From Euryodendron excelsum (taxonomy: Eukaryota; Streptophyta; Magnoliopsida; Ericales; Pentaphylacaceae), in NCBI GenBank assembly GCA_033060915.1, contig CM065378.1, positions 16,961,501 through 17,025,500 of the forward strand: a stretch of DNA of 64,000 nt, read 5' to 3'. The notes below the pieces were generated by a model, which worked only from the letters and a program-made list of their open reading frames with translations, had not been told where the DNA came from and did not search any database. Made by a program: the position numbers and the translations under genes. Positions within the stretch are counted from its first letter, which is position 1; every line of letters begins with the position of its first letter. Positions 24,139 to 36,220 of this stretch are shown here, piece by piece.

Positions 24139-25401
24139 CAGGGCCGGACCGACGCTGGATCGAGCCGTCGGCCGACTCTATTAAATTTGAAAAAATAAAT
24201 TTTTTTAAACTTTGATTTAAATAAAAATAAATTTTATTCGATTAAATCCAATATCTATTGTAAATTTTTTTTTAATTCAATATAAAATCATACCTGTCTA
24301 AAATACACCTAAAATGGCATAAGTCCAAAAAATATTCACTTTCTATTCAAAAATTAGTTGAGATAAAGAAGGATATTGTCTACTCATTAGTATATTTATT
24401 AATGAAGTTGACATTGATCTTACTAGTTGTAACTATATCAGTTAAGAGAGTTTTTTTGTAATAAATATTGTTTAAACTTCATTACGTAATCGCATGAAAG
24501 AGGAGTAAATAAAGGCAGTTCAAATGTGAAGTCATAAAAGCAATTGCTTTAGGTCTTTAATTATTAAAAGCTTTGAAGTTTTAAAAATCCTAATTATTAC
24601 AGTTAAAATTCTGTATAATTTTGAATTTTTTTTTGAAAAAAGTCTCAATCTAAATAAGAAAAAGGCCCACAAAAAAATGACCTTAGTCTAAATGAGAAAA
24701 AAACCCATAAGAAAAGAAAGAAAATGCCTACTTCAATGAAATATAAAACCATAAAAAAAAAATTTCAGATTAACCACTCTAATTAATTTGAAAATATTAT
24801 TTTAAAAATTATAATTACATACACTTTAATAAATACAAAAAAGATCAATGGTCCAACATGTACAATTTTCTCTCTCTCTAACGTATACATTTTTAAAAGT
24901 TTAAACTCTCATATCTCTCTCTCTCTCTTGTACAAAGACAAAAGTTTTAAACTGAAAAATAATTAATAAATCTTATTGATAATATCATCGAATGGCTTGT
25001 TGATGTGATATTTTTGTATTTTTATATAAATCAATGTTTTTTTGATTTTTTTTGAACAAAATATAATTTTTTTATTGTTTGTAAGTATACAAGTATAACT
25101 GAAAAGTAAATTATTTACTTTATTGGTTTAATCACTAATTTTGTATTATGCTGGTTGAGTCATTTGATGAATACTTCACCAAAAATTAATTTTTATTAGA
25201 CAGATAAATTTATTGTGATTTGATAAATACTCTATTAAAAATAGAAAATAAATAAATAAATAAATAATTTTTATTTTAAAAAATAAAATTTTATGTAAAA
25301 AATTTATATTAGTATTAAAAATATATAAAGTCTCACTTTAAAATTTTCCTCTAAGAATATTTTTTGTCTTCATTAAAATTTTTATTTTGAGTCCGCTGCT
25401 G
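24139..25401. mobile_element. Possible hAT-like non-autonomous element
   Basis: The left end is CAGGGCCGGACCG and the right end, reverse-complemented, is CAGCAGCGGACTC. Both resemble the CAGGGGCGGA ends common in plant hAT-type elements. The 8 bases outside (CCAGGGAA and ACAGCAAA) agree at 5 of 8. The interior is AT-rich with no coding capacity. The boundaries are tentative. Confidence 0.35.
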
Positions 25402-26414
25402 ACAGCAAACATTTATGTAAGTTTGTATGTGGGTGTTTATGTATCTATATCTAATTTATCTATCTATTAAACATACATCAGTATTCAATCATGCGAAGAA
25501 AACGAGACCTAGCAGCTCCAACGGCGGCAATTTGAAATCATGTTCCAGTACTTCTCTGTAAGATGCACTATATGTATATAACAGATCTCCCCTTAATTAG
25601 CCCTTGTGGCAGCCACCCCAGTTTCTTTTCTAGTTGGCAGCATACTGCCCCTAATGGCATTATTCAGCTTTGAATTGCGTCTTATTAATTTATAACAAAA
25701 AAAACTTTTTTGTACTATGTCATGATGTGATTTCCCATCCTTGGCGATTGCAATGATAATGGAGAGTAGGAGACACAGACTCTTCTATACCAAGCCTGTC
25801 GTTTCCATCATATGTGTATTTTCTTCTGCATGAAAGCGCAACGCCTCCGAACCCATCTTCTCTCTCTCTCTCTCTCTCTCTAGCCTCTTGCCTTTCTGGG
25901 GTGGTTGCCAACTTGCCACAAGATAAATGTGAGAGAGATAATCTCCATTTCGGGATAACGGTAGCTTAGAGGTGCTTTTCTAAGAGTTTTTAAGCTCAGA
26001 GGCATAGTAACCATGAAACTCCATTTGACGGGGAAACCTCGTGTACAATATTTTTGTTAAAAATTTTGAAAAAAAAAGGTATCGAATATTTTTCAGAAAC
26101 GTTGAAGACAAACGCTAAAGAAGTTTAAAGAAAGTTGGTTAGAAATCTTGGAAAAATTGTTTAGGAACTTAGTGGAATTTTTATGGATTTATCTTCACGG
26201 ACTTTTAGAAAATATAAAATGTTTTCTTAAAATGTTTAAAAATGTTCTAGGAGAGTGATTTGAGAAAATTACTTGGACGAGTAGAAAGTTCTTAGAAACT
26301 ATTTAATAAACTTTGGAGACTGTTTTACATTTCACTAGAAGTGCAATTTAAGAATTTTAATAAACCACATAACTCAAAAATTTGAATTATAGGACTTAAA
26401 GTTCAATTTAATTT
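25402..26414. other. Intergenic DNA with (CT)n
   Basis: A (CT)n tract lies at about 25857-25881. I see no gene. The reading frame over it is simple-repeat driven. Confidence 0.45.
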
Positions 26415-26695
26415 TTTTTTTGTTGAGCAAAAAGGGTGAGAGAAGGCGACCGATGATAGCGACATCTCTAGATGTAACCATAGGAGCTCCCACCCGCTAT
26501 GGAATGTCCAGTTTGAGTTATAGTTACTGTCTCAGAGGGCGAGTCCGTTACCATAGTACTAGCAAAGGTCAAGGGTACAAACAGACGGTTTAACAAGGTT
26601 AGTGGACAAGAGGCGTTAACACGTATTGAATCCGTGACCTCCTATAATTAAATCACTAGAAAGTAATCCACTTATCACCAGGCTACTACATTTGG
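26415..26695 (-). mobile_element. Possible SINE in reverse orientation
   Basis: On - the sequence begins with an A-box-like TAGCCTGGTGATAAGTGG, followed about 30 bases later by a B-box-like GGTCACGGATTCAATAC. It then runs about 200 bp to a T-rich/A-rich end (TTTTTTTTTGTTGAGC on +). The promoter order fits a tRNA-derived SINE, but no target duplication was found. Confidence 0.42.
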
Positions 26696-27824
26696 TGATA
26701 AGTTCAATTTAAATTGTCACTTCCTATATTTGCACTAAAGAAATATTTGTAGTACTAGCTTAGTTGGTTGGTTCTAGTTGATTATCCCTCGTTAATCTAT
26801 TATAGTTTTTGTCAGCTACTTAGAAAAATGAACTCCATTTGATTTTTTGCCTGATAAGTAATTTAACTTGTCACTACTATATTAGCAATCTAGTAATATT
26901 TATAGTACTAACTTAATTGTTTTTTTTTTTATTTCTAGTAATTCATTTGTAATAATTGTAAGTAAGATCTTCGAAATTGTTTTAAGTGAATATAAATGAA
27001 ACTCGATGTTCATACCTTAGTGATTTAAAGTTTAAAACTTGAGAGTTCTATAACTCAAATTTGTGTTATATATAAAACTGATAGTTTCTTATTTGTTTCC
27101 TATGTATTTCTTATAATACTAAACAAAAGATAAAAATGCGTTATTTTATTTTGCTTTTAGGTTTCAATTATGCATTCATTATACCCCATTAGATTAGAGT
27201 ATCCAACTAAATATTCATATAAAAATTTAGGAATTTTTTAATGATTTTCTTTTTCTTTTGAAATTTTTTTATACTAAAGTGTCTTCTAAACTTCTCATTT
27301 GGTTCTTAATTATTTTTGTATTCCCATTTTCTTTTTTTTTTTTTTGACGGCATGTCTCACTTTTGTTTGTGTAACGGTGATCGAAGGCCATGGTTGAGGC
27401 CCGCCACACAGTAATGCTTCTTCTTGTGTGGGACCTAGTTTGCTACCATTTCTCTATCTGGGTATAACAGGTGGTTGGCTCTTCTCGAAGCCTAAGAATC
27501 TAAGACCCCACTCTCAAGTACATTAATGGCCATGACACCAAAAGCTTTGCCATGCATTTCTGGACCGCCCGTGTCCAACCACCAGTATAAATTATCATGT
27601 CCGCATTGCCATTTCATGCCCAACCCTCCCTCTCCTTTACTAGCGCTGTATTAATTTCACATTCGACCTCACTCTCCCTTTGTTTCCTGTATCCTTGCTC
27701 TCTAGTATTTTCGATTTTTGTTCCGGTGTATACATATATTTTTCGAATAAATTGAGGGAGGCTAGCTAGCACAATCCTAGGATAAGCCTGCCGTAGTTGT
27801 AACTTTACCAAAACCGGCCTGCAA
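26696..27824 (+). promoter_or_regulatory. Upstream region of the NST-type NAC gene
   Basis: This is AT-rich DNA leading to the NAC start codon. A canonical TATAAATT lies at 27586-27593, about 235 bases before the ATG, which suggests a 5' leader of about 200 bases. No other regulatory site can be called with confidence. Confidence 0.5.
27586..27593 (+). promoter_or_regulatory. Candidate TATA box of the NAC gene
   Basis: TATAAATT lies in a GC-balanced context (CCACCAGTATAAATTATC), correctly placed upstream of the NAC start codon. Inferred from sequence and position only. Confidence 0.5.
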
Positions 27825-29456
27825 ATGTCAGAGGACATGAATCTATCTGTAAATGGTCAGTCTCAGGTCCCTCCAGGTTTCCGGTTCCATCCTACAGAAG
27901 AGGAGCTTCTGCACTACTACTTGAGGAAGAAAGTAGCCTATGAGAAGATAGACCTTGATGTAATTCGCGATGTTGATCTTAATAAGCTTGAACCATGGGA
28001 TATTCAAGGTAAGGCCGGCCACTATATATCCATGTCTAACTAATTCAGATAAGCCAGCTATATCCGCTGTGTTTTGTATTTATGAATTTTTAATTCTTTT
28101 AGGTGCTTAATTAGTTATTATGTGGTGTGTTTGTGTTTTCCTTTTGGGTTTTTTAAGAGAAATGCAAAATAGGATCCACCCCACAAAACGATTGGTACTT
28201 TTTCAGTCACAAAGACAAAAAGTATCCAACTGGAACTCGAACAAACCGTGCTACCGCAGCTGGTTTCTGGAAAGCCACCGGTCGTGATAAGGTCATATAC
28301 AGCAGCTTGAGAAGAATCGGAATGAGGAAGACTCTAGTCTTCTACAAAGGAAGAGCCCCACATGGACAAAAATCAGATTGGATCATGCATGAATACAGGC
28401 TAGATGACAGCACCCATGACGCCAGAGTAAGCTAGCCATCCTCCTCAATTCCAAAAATTAGTATAATTGCCAAATTGTCTTTTTCTCTCTCTCCCATCCG
28501 CACATATACACACAACACCACTATGGATTTCTTCCTCCCAGGTAGCAAGAACCTCCTGCTATCCATACAGGACCACGGCAGATAAGGAAAGTCATAGTAG
28601 AAGAACATGTTTCATATACACATGAATATAGGATAGTAGGAGGTTCGTGCTACCGAACAAGAGGAAATCCCCCTTAAATATTAGTAATGGACCGTCGACC
28701 TTTTGCTGTCCACTTTATTAGATTTAAGTCTTCTAATTCTGTGCGTAATTTCAGGTCAATAATCTAGCAGGAGACTCCGTGCAGGAAGAAGGCTGGGTGG
28801 TTTGCCGTGTTTTCAAAAAGAAAAATTACCACAAGGTCCTGGAGAGTCCCCAAGGCTCGTCCACTTCTATGGATTCAAGAACCCAGATGCGCAATTCAAG
28901 CAACGATGGCGTACTTGATCAGATACTTCACTACATGGGAAGGTCTTGCAAGCAGGAGAATGAAATAATCAGCAATAATATCAGAACCAACAGCTATAAC
29001 AACATGCTATATCTGCCCTCAATCAACGCAGCAGTCGACGACGGCCTTCATGACAGATTTACTCATCTCCCAAGGTTGGAGAGTGCTGCTGCTCCAACGT
29101 CTATGCCATCACTCAACTATAACTCACCCTTCAATCAGGAATGTAGCCAAGCAATGGACGAGATGCTTACAGAAACCGAACCTTCTTGCACCGACCAAGG
29201 CAGTTCTTGCAACACGAACACCATTGATGGCCAGAAAGTTGGGCTCCTCAGTGACTGGGTTGCACTTGATCGGCTCGTGGCTTCCCAGCTCAATGGCCAA
29301 GAGGATACGTCCAAGCACTTGTCCTGCTACGGTGATCCCAACGATGATCTCTGCTTTTCCATCGATCATGATGTACAATTATCACACCTACGTTCAAATA
29401 GACCAAATATTCAGCCCTCTCAAGCCTACAGCAGCGAGATCGATCTGTGGAGCTGA
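27825..29456 (+). CDS. NST1: NAC transcription factor, NST/SND1 clade (secondary wall regulator)
   Basis: The predicted protein has 384 aa. Exons: 27825-28008, 28158-28426, 28755-29456; both introns sit where NST genes have them and phases join. The N-terminal NAC domain (about 15-165) shows [80 protein letters not shown] and [14 protein letters not shown]. The C-terminal part has [31 protein letters not shown] and a terminal IDLWS, all matching the NST1/NST2/SND1 (ANAC043/066/012) group. These proteins switch on fibre and endothecium secondary wall programmes through MYB and wall-synthesis genes. I choose NST1-like over SND1 because of [11 protein letters not shown] and the tail. The frame stops right after DLWS, earlier than in relatives (see findings). 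Intron 2 carries a long hairpin. Confidence 0.93.
28525..28670. ncRNA. Candidate hairpin RNA or foldback element in NAC intron 2
   Basis: Arms 28525-28564 and 28631-28670 pair over 40 positions with about 6 mismatches, and enclose a 66-nt loop. The inner 24 positions (28541-28564 with 28631-28654) have one mismatch and one G:U pair. A perfect-duplex block of about 21-24 nt in a 146-nt foldback is the size and form of a plant microRNA precursor, but a small MITE looks the same. I recognise no known miRNA family in either arm. Confidence 0.5.
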
Positions 29457-32400
29457 AGACGATGATCTTCATCGTCGTCGTCTGACCCCACTATACCACA
29501 CTTTGTCGGTATAACAGAAGTACTCGAGAATCATATCACATCAATATTGTAGTATCTCTTAAAGTCAAATATTATTTGATCGATATGCATGATAGTCCAT
29601 ATATAAAAAGAGGTTATATCTGAAATGGGGCTGGCATTGTCAACCATTTTACCTCTACTTCAATAACGATGTCTTCCTTCCTTTTCGCCATTGTTGTCAA
29701 GTAAAATATGATGTTTTGGTGCTCTTACTAGCTCTTTGTACAAGTAATTATTGTATTCCTGACAGTCTTTTTGTGGATTCGTTAAGTATCTTCAAAAGCT
29801 TCACAAAGTTAGATAGCAGCACTGTTTTATTTATTTATTTTTAAGATGAGCTTTATTTGGGGTAAGATTTTCAACAAAGATTAGTTGGCTAGGCCCCATT
29901 TGTAAGGTGTCATGTCCGTTGCTCGACTTGTCACGGTGAAGTTGATCAAAGGGGGATCCACCAAACTTACGTAACCAATAAAGATGTGAGAAAGTTCACT
30001 GCCTTTTAGAAAATTAAGATTCTTTTGTACGTAATACGACACGAGAACAATGGAGCAAAAAAGCTGTTGAATAATTGACTACTAGCTACAGTCGGACCAT
30101 AAAACAGTCTCTATCCATTTTTTCGTTCTTTCATTCTTTGCAATTGGAAGCTAGGTTTAATAACAGTAGGGATTTTGTGTCACCAACGCTAGTTATTTGT
30201 TCATTTGTTTTCACAACAGATGAAAGCAACGTTCTTCTATGATTCTATCTATTTGTGAAAATGAGCACCATGAACCACCATCTGCACCACCACTCGCTGC
30301 TACCACAATGGGTGGTCCAGTAGGATAGCTGTTCCTACTGAATTGACTACTTTTATTATTTTTAAATTTTTTAATGTGTATTTATTTCATCTTAGGTTAT
30401 AAATATTTATATTTTGTTCCCACTGAATTTATAAATACTCATTTGTTTCTCTCTAGATTTAATAATATCTGTATTTGTCTTTATTAAATATCACTAAATC
30501 TGTAGCAAAAAAATATATATATCTCATTAACTCTTTATTATTGGGCTAAATAAACAACACAACCCCAATTAAGCCTTCATTATATGTATCCATAAATTCT
30601 TGGTTTCCTAAAATTCTAAAATCCATTCTTGAAATTTTTGAACCTTAGCCAGTCATAGCCGATTAAGATTTTTGATAGAGTTTTTGTATATAATTTTGGA
30701 CACACTTTAATATAATTATCTCTTTATAAATTAAAAAGAAAATATTGTCAATTAAAAAAATTTTGTACATGATTCTATATAAATTTTGCCCCACTAAACA
30801 AAAGTCCTAGATCCGCCCCCGCCTACCACCATGTACCATGCACCACCACCACACACACTCTCTCTCTCTCTACCGTTTACAAATAACACACTGGATATTA
30901 TCAAATGCCACCTTAGAGATAAAAAAACCAGCAACTTAAAATTGTCATAGCAAGTTGCCCCAAATACAAAAGAAAATGACAAAAAAGAGAAGAAAAATCA
31001 TTTGTGACCATTACTATTTATCTTTATCCATTAATTGCCGCTCTGAAAATTAAATTGTTTTGTTCTTTTTCTAAAAAAGGAGAAGAATGTGTTGTGCAGA
31101 AAATCCCACATCTTGATTGATGCAATAGGACTAGATCGGCATGGTGTTTAGTCTTTTGTTAAAAAATAGTTGCAAAATGTAATGCAAAATGTAAAGACAA
31201 ATGAGATTACAAATTGGGAGAAGTAGGTTGTTATTCGCATGATTTCCTCCAAGAAATTCAGGGTCCTGACAGGAGGCTGTCATTCTTTACAAACAGTTAA
31301 TTTTCTAGCTATCATGCGTTCTTTGGATCCATTCTTCTACCACGTACAGTTTCATAAATAAGCAATGTTGGCTCCACCCACCTGCTTTTTCCGAGCTCTG
31401 CTTATTGTTGAGGAAGATAAATTCACCATGGATTCAGGCCCTTGCTGTGGGTCCTGCTTTGATTGATCTGAATCAAAACAAATAAAACTAGGAGATAGAA
31501 TGCGAAATCATTTGAGAATAGATTGCAAAAAGATGTAAATTAATTTGGACATCCAGTCACTTTAGAATCAGGTGGAGCATATAATTAATCATTTAGAGAA
31601 AATCTAAGCAGTACTACAACTCAAATGGGTGGATATGAACATGTAATACGAAGATCGATGAATTCCACTTTAACGTGGTATGCTGGTAGTGTATTGATTT
31701 ATTATTCATTTTTCTGTTTTTGTATCAATCGTCCAATGTTTACATCCATCATTTAAGTAGGAATTTGATTATGAATTTTCATCAATAGACCAGCCTGAGA
31801 GTCTTTGGATCCCACTGAATTTTGTTCTGAGGAGACATTTTCATGCAGTAGCCTTTCCAAGGCACGTCTTCCCAGATAAGAACTAAAATCTTGAGTATTA
31901 CCATGAAAAACAGATTATGAACCAGCATAAAAAACTCCAAAGTAACACCATGAAACCTAAATGTCAGCTAGGTTAGACCATTCTAGCCATTGGATTATAA
32001 TCAAACTGCTTTGGGATGATGGAAAAGCTTGCAAGAATTTACAACTATATATATACAGCAAGCTGACATTTAATTTGGTTAATACTCCGCAATCTATTTT
32101 TTTTCCTGTTTTGACACAACAGTAATTGGATAAGATTTTAGAAAATTTTAATCTTACTGAAAATGCCAGCAGATCAATAACGTAGCGAGGATTTTCACAG
32201 CCAAAAACCAAAAATAAATTGTGACGTACTTCCTTAGTACCTGTTTACTTGTACATGTTGTTAACACTTATCTCAGTACATGGCCATATATACATGTACT
32301 GAAAAAGCATTGTCGTATTGGTATGATTACTTTTGCATTGTAAAGCAAATCACTGCAACGTTTTCCATTCGGGAGGTATTATCTTGTCGTTGAACTTTAG

Positions 32401-32852
32401 AATAATGTCAGGGGAATGATTGCTCTTGTGCCATAAGATTCAAATGCATTTTTTCCCCCCTTCTTCTAAAACTAAGATGAAGATTTTGCAATTTTGCCAG
32501 AAGAATATCATCATTTTACGTAACAAAAACAGTTTTCTAATCAAATTATTTGTTGACATGAGTGGATGAGAGCCGGACTCAATGCTCCAAAGCGCGTTTG
32601 TCTTCCTCAATTTTTAAAAAATTATATTTTTACCACTAGTTTAAGAATTTTTTTTTGTCAATTTGTCCTCTTTAAAAATTTGTAAATGCATGCCCACTTA
32701 AATAGTTAAAAATTATATTTTTACATTACAATTTTAGATACATTTTCAATTTTCTTCCTAAAAATTTATAGATACCAATCTCAAATAGTTATTTTTCTTC
32801 AAAGACTCCTTTATACATTTTATATAAGTATATATATATATATATATATTAT
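29457..32852. other. NAC 3' flank and intergenic DNA
   Basis: The first few hundred bases probably hold the NAC 3' UTR. Near 30806-30822 the phrase AGATCCGCCCCCG is like the end of hAT-type elements, with an AT-rich body to its left, but no partner end was found. A (CT)n stretch lies at about 30857-30872. I see no gene. Confidence 0.5.
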
Positions 32853-33034
32853 GGATAATGTTATACATACAGAAAATTTATATAGAATTCCTATACAAAG
32901 TGATGTGGTTGAATCTAAGTTTTTCAGTTTAAAACCATACATTTATAACAATGGTTCTTAATTACAAAAACGTTATTGCCACATTATTTGGTGAATTTTT
33001 TGTACAAATTTTGTTTAAAAAAATAGCATTTTTC
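32853..33034 (+). mobile_element. MITE, GGATAATGYTATAC family (copy 1)
   Basis: The left end GGATAATGTTATACATAC and the right end AAATAGCATTTTTC pair roughly as terminal inverted repeats. The interior includes AGAAAATTTATATAG and GTGATGTGGTTGAAT. Related copies lie at 36221, 40381 and 51113. Confidence 0.6.
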
Positions 33035-33185
33035 GTATATTATAAATATATATAGAAGTCTAGTGCCCTACTATTAATTTAAAAAAAACAAATTTAATTG
33101 TCATTAGTGGTTGCCACTTCGTATAAATTTCTTGACTTCGCCACTGAATGAGATGCGACCACATCCTAGATGCCCATAAAGAACA

Positions 33186-33388
33186 AAAGACCGCCAACGA
33201 GGTTGGTTGAGTTAGTAAGGATTGAATACTTCGCTTGAGAAAATCTATGTTCGATTTCCGCTACTAACAGTCCTCCTTGGTAGGCGATAAGTCTAATGTA
33301 AATGCATATAGGGGCCTACGCCTTGGCTTTGGATTAGGGTACTCTCCTCTCACCCTAAACTTTTACCTAACAAAAAAAAAAAAAAAAA
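33186..33388 (+). mobile_element. tRNA-derived SINE with poly(A) tail
   Basis: An A-box-like TTGGTTGAGTTAGTAAGG (about 33203-33220) and a B-box-like GTTCGATTTCC (33249-33259) are followed by a body of about 110 bp and an A17-type tail (33371-33388). The flanks AAAAGACCG (33185-33193) and AAAAGGACCG (after the tail) may be a target duplication with one extra base. The boxes are well kept, so this is among the better preserved SINE copies here. Confidence 0.65.
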
Positions 33389-35883
33389 GGACCGGTCACA
33401 AAAGGACGGATGCACACTGCATTCTGGGTGGTGGAGGTTTATCATCGATCCCCAATATTCCTGCTTGTAGCTCCAAATGTTGTTGGTGGGCACTGGACAG
33501 TGCCCAGCAGTGTCGTCTCCGTCGTAAGCCAATTCTCTTGTACTATTATTAATAATAATATGATTTCTGGAAGGAAAATAGGCCCACCAACTGTCCCTAT
33601 AGAGAGCTCCACGTTTTGGAAAAACACAATAATAAACCACCTTGACAGCAACAGTCCGTCTCAAATTTGGAGTTAACAAACCACCTTAATTGACGTCTCT
33701 CTATTATTTGTTCAACAAATTTCGTACGCATAAAACCAGCCTCGCCCTGCTAATAAGAGAGAAGCAGACATATATACCTGTATATATATATCCCTAATTA
33801 TCTCATGTTATGGTGGCGCCTGCAGAAGCAGCAGCAGTACCACCAGCATCACCACCATTGTTAGGTACAGCACTGACATCTTTGTTGAGGGCTGTCCAGT
33901 GATCACCAAAGAAATAAAAGTAAGAGCAGGATAGAACCCCACAAATACACCTTCCACGGATGGTGGGGCTAGCAAAAGGACTCCTCACCAAAATAGATAA
34001 TCCTGTTAGGTAAGTGGGGTCGTATTAAAACCAAAAGGAAACATCTAGGAAGGGGTAAATGGAAGAGCCACACAATGATGATGAAGTTTTAACTTCACTA
34101 ATGGGTTTAACAGTTGTGTTGAAACTAAATCCTCATTTTAGAAGCATGGCAAAGGAATCAGATTGCACATGGACGCCTGTTAAGTTCAACTCCTATATAT
34201 GTTAACTACGGAAATTTTCAGTACTGCAGACAGTAAGGAAAATGCCTAATATGCCAAAAAAAAATTGACTTCACTCCATATATCAGCTGTAATGTTACAT
34301 GAGCAACCCTTTCAGATTGGAAAATGGTGGAAGTAGCATCCGAGGCAAAGGAACATAAACGACAAAAGTGTTTTAACGAGTGCTTGCTTAAAGAGTCATC
34401 AATTGTTTTAGGAACGACAAAAGTGGAGCCTCAAGACAGTTTTTGGTGGTAACTGTGGGATGACAGATTGTCCCTGTTAAGAAATAGGCCAAATGATATA
34501 CATTTCTGAAACAAAATAGAACAACAAACACAAATCAGACCTCCTAAAACCCTGATATCGTGTTATATTGTCAATAGTCACGTTAGTTGAATAGTTTAAC
34601 ATACATTATTGAACTCATTTTCTAAACTGTTTAAGCTTTTGAAACAATTGGTGATTTAATTTGTTATCAAGGTTTTAGTGCTAGGAGGTTTTGGTTTCAA
34701 GTTTTGTAAATTGTGTCTGCCACCCTAATATATTTGTTTGTATTAGGTACTATGTTCTAGCTGTGTTATCGTAGTTTGTGCATTTATTCAGTTCAGATAG
34801 TTTATTTTTGCGCGAGAACAAAATAAAAATAAAAAAGCTGTTTTTAAAACTCCACCAGGACTTAATACCAAGAAATCCCATTAATCTAAGCCCTATGGTT
34901 AGTTAATTACAAATATAATTAAATTGTTGTCCTTGGAAGTTATGTTCAACAAGTCCCAAGACTCACTTTTAGTAAATCAAAATCAGAAGGTGAATACAAA
35001 CGAAAGGAGACATTAGAACTTTTCTCTTGGAAGACAACACGTGCAGTTCAAATATTTATGAAATGAGAAAGCACCTACCGCAGAAATAAAAAGAAAATGG
35101 AAATCATTTTTCGATGAAGACAAGGACTTAAAAACAAAATTAAAAATCTTTTCAAAAAGTTCAAGATTTTACTTATTGGTTCATGATAGCCTTCTTATTT
35201 CCATCTCCACCACCATTGGCTCTGTATTATACTGGCTATGGCCCCAGTTAGATATCAACTCCTCCAGATTGAGGTTCTTCCGTCTAGCGAGCGTTGGTAG
35301 ACTCCACCTATGTCAATAAACTATTCCAATTCCACCCATGTAAACCTGTTCAAATTTGTAAACAAATTATAATTGAGTTGCATTATGCAATCCAAACTAA
35401 AAGTGGGTTTAAATGAGTTGTGTGTGGGCACTCGTTGGGTGTGGTAAAAAATTGTATTTATTTTTTAAACAGGTATTCCTCCCTACCACCACTCACCATT
35501 GTTACCACTGTTGGCACCTATCACCACCATTGTCACCACAGACATTGTGATTAAAATACAAATGAGTGAAATTTGAATTCACGAGTTTAAATTGACTCGG
35601 CAATAACCCATTCATATTTAACCTCGCACTAATTAGACGAATTTGAGTTCAACCTTTTAAAAGGTAAATCCATTTAACTCCAAATCAAACTGTCCATTTG
35701 CCACCCCTACATCTTAACATACTACCGTTGCCTCTTAGCAGCATAGGGTGTGTTCGTTGTCTGTGTAAATGGCTTTCCATGGTAAGAGTTAACATAGACT
35801 ACAGGAGAATTTTTTTTTGTACATAGATGAAAAGATATGATTACTTGTGTACGACACTACTTTTGAATCTAAAGTTGTTTTAC
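33389..35883. other. Intergenic DNA without a recognised gene
   Basis: Several overlapping reading frames of 60-110 codons at 33350-33991 lie on both strands. None resembles a family I know, and none continues with plausible splice partners that I could follow. The rest is AT-rich. Confidence 0.45.
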
Positions 35884-36174
35884 AGCCTATTTGGAACTTG
35901 AAAAAGAAAAAAAAAGGAAAGAAAAGAAAAGAAAAGAGAAAATTTTTAAAAAAATTTATTTTCCTATTTGATTCTACCTAGGAGAAAAATTAAAAGGACT
36001 AGGAGAGAAAGGGAGAAAAAAATAAGAGAAAAAAAAACAATCACTGTCTCTTTTATTTTCTTACTTTCCTTTCATTTTCTTTGTAAAACTAAACAAGAAA
36101 GAAAAAAATATTTTTCCTTCTTCTCTTTCCTTTCCCTTCCTTCCTTTTTCTCCCCCAAGTTCCAAACAAGCTAT
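35884..36174. mobile_element. MITE, AGCYTRTTTGGAACTTG family (best copy)
   Basis: The ends AGCCTATTTGGAACTTG (about 35885-35901) and CAAGTTCCAAACAAGCT (36157-36173) are inverted repeats differing at two positions. The arms are GGAAAGAAAA-rich on the left and TTTTCCTTCC-rich on the right and would fold back. It is about 290 bp and non-coding. The same family makes the cluster at 1305-2030. Confidence 0.7.
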
Positions 36175-36220
36175 TAGTATTGGTTCATTAGATTCACTTC
36201 AATCATGACTTTTTTAATAT

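Noticed and set aside
27825..29456. miR164 target site in the NAC gene
   Set aside because: I looked for the usual target word in the coding exons and did not see it; the NST clade is not among the NAC clades known as miR164 targets.
29050..29514. 154-codon frame overlapping NAC exon 3
   Set aside because: It is a shadow of the NST coding exon in another frame. Only its last few codons matter, as a trace of the lost C-terminal tail.
33803..33991. Possible last exon on - ending in an Ala/Gly-rich peptide
   Set aside because: An AG acceptor-like site precedes it, but no upstream exon or family match could be found.
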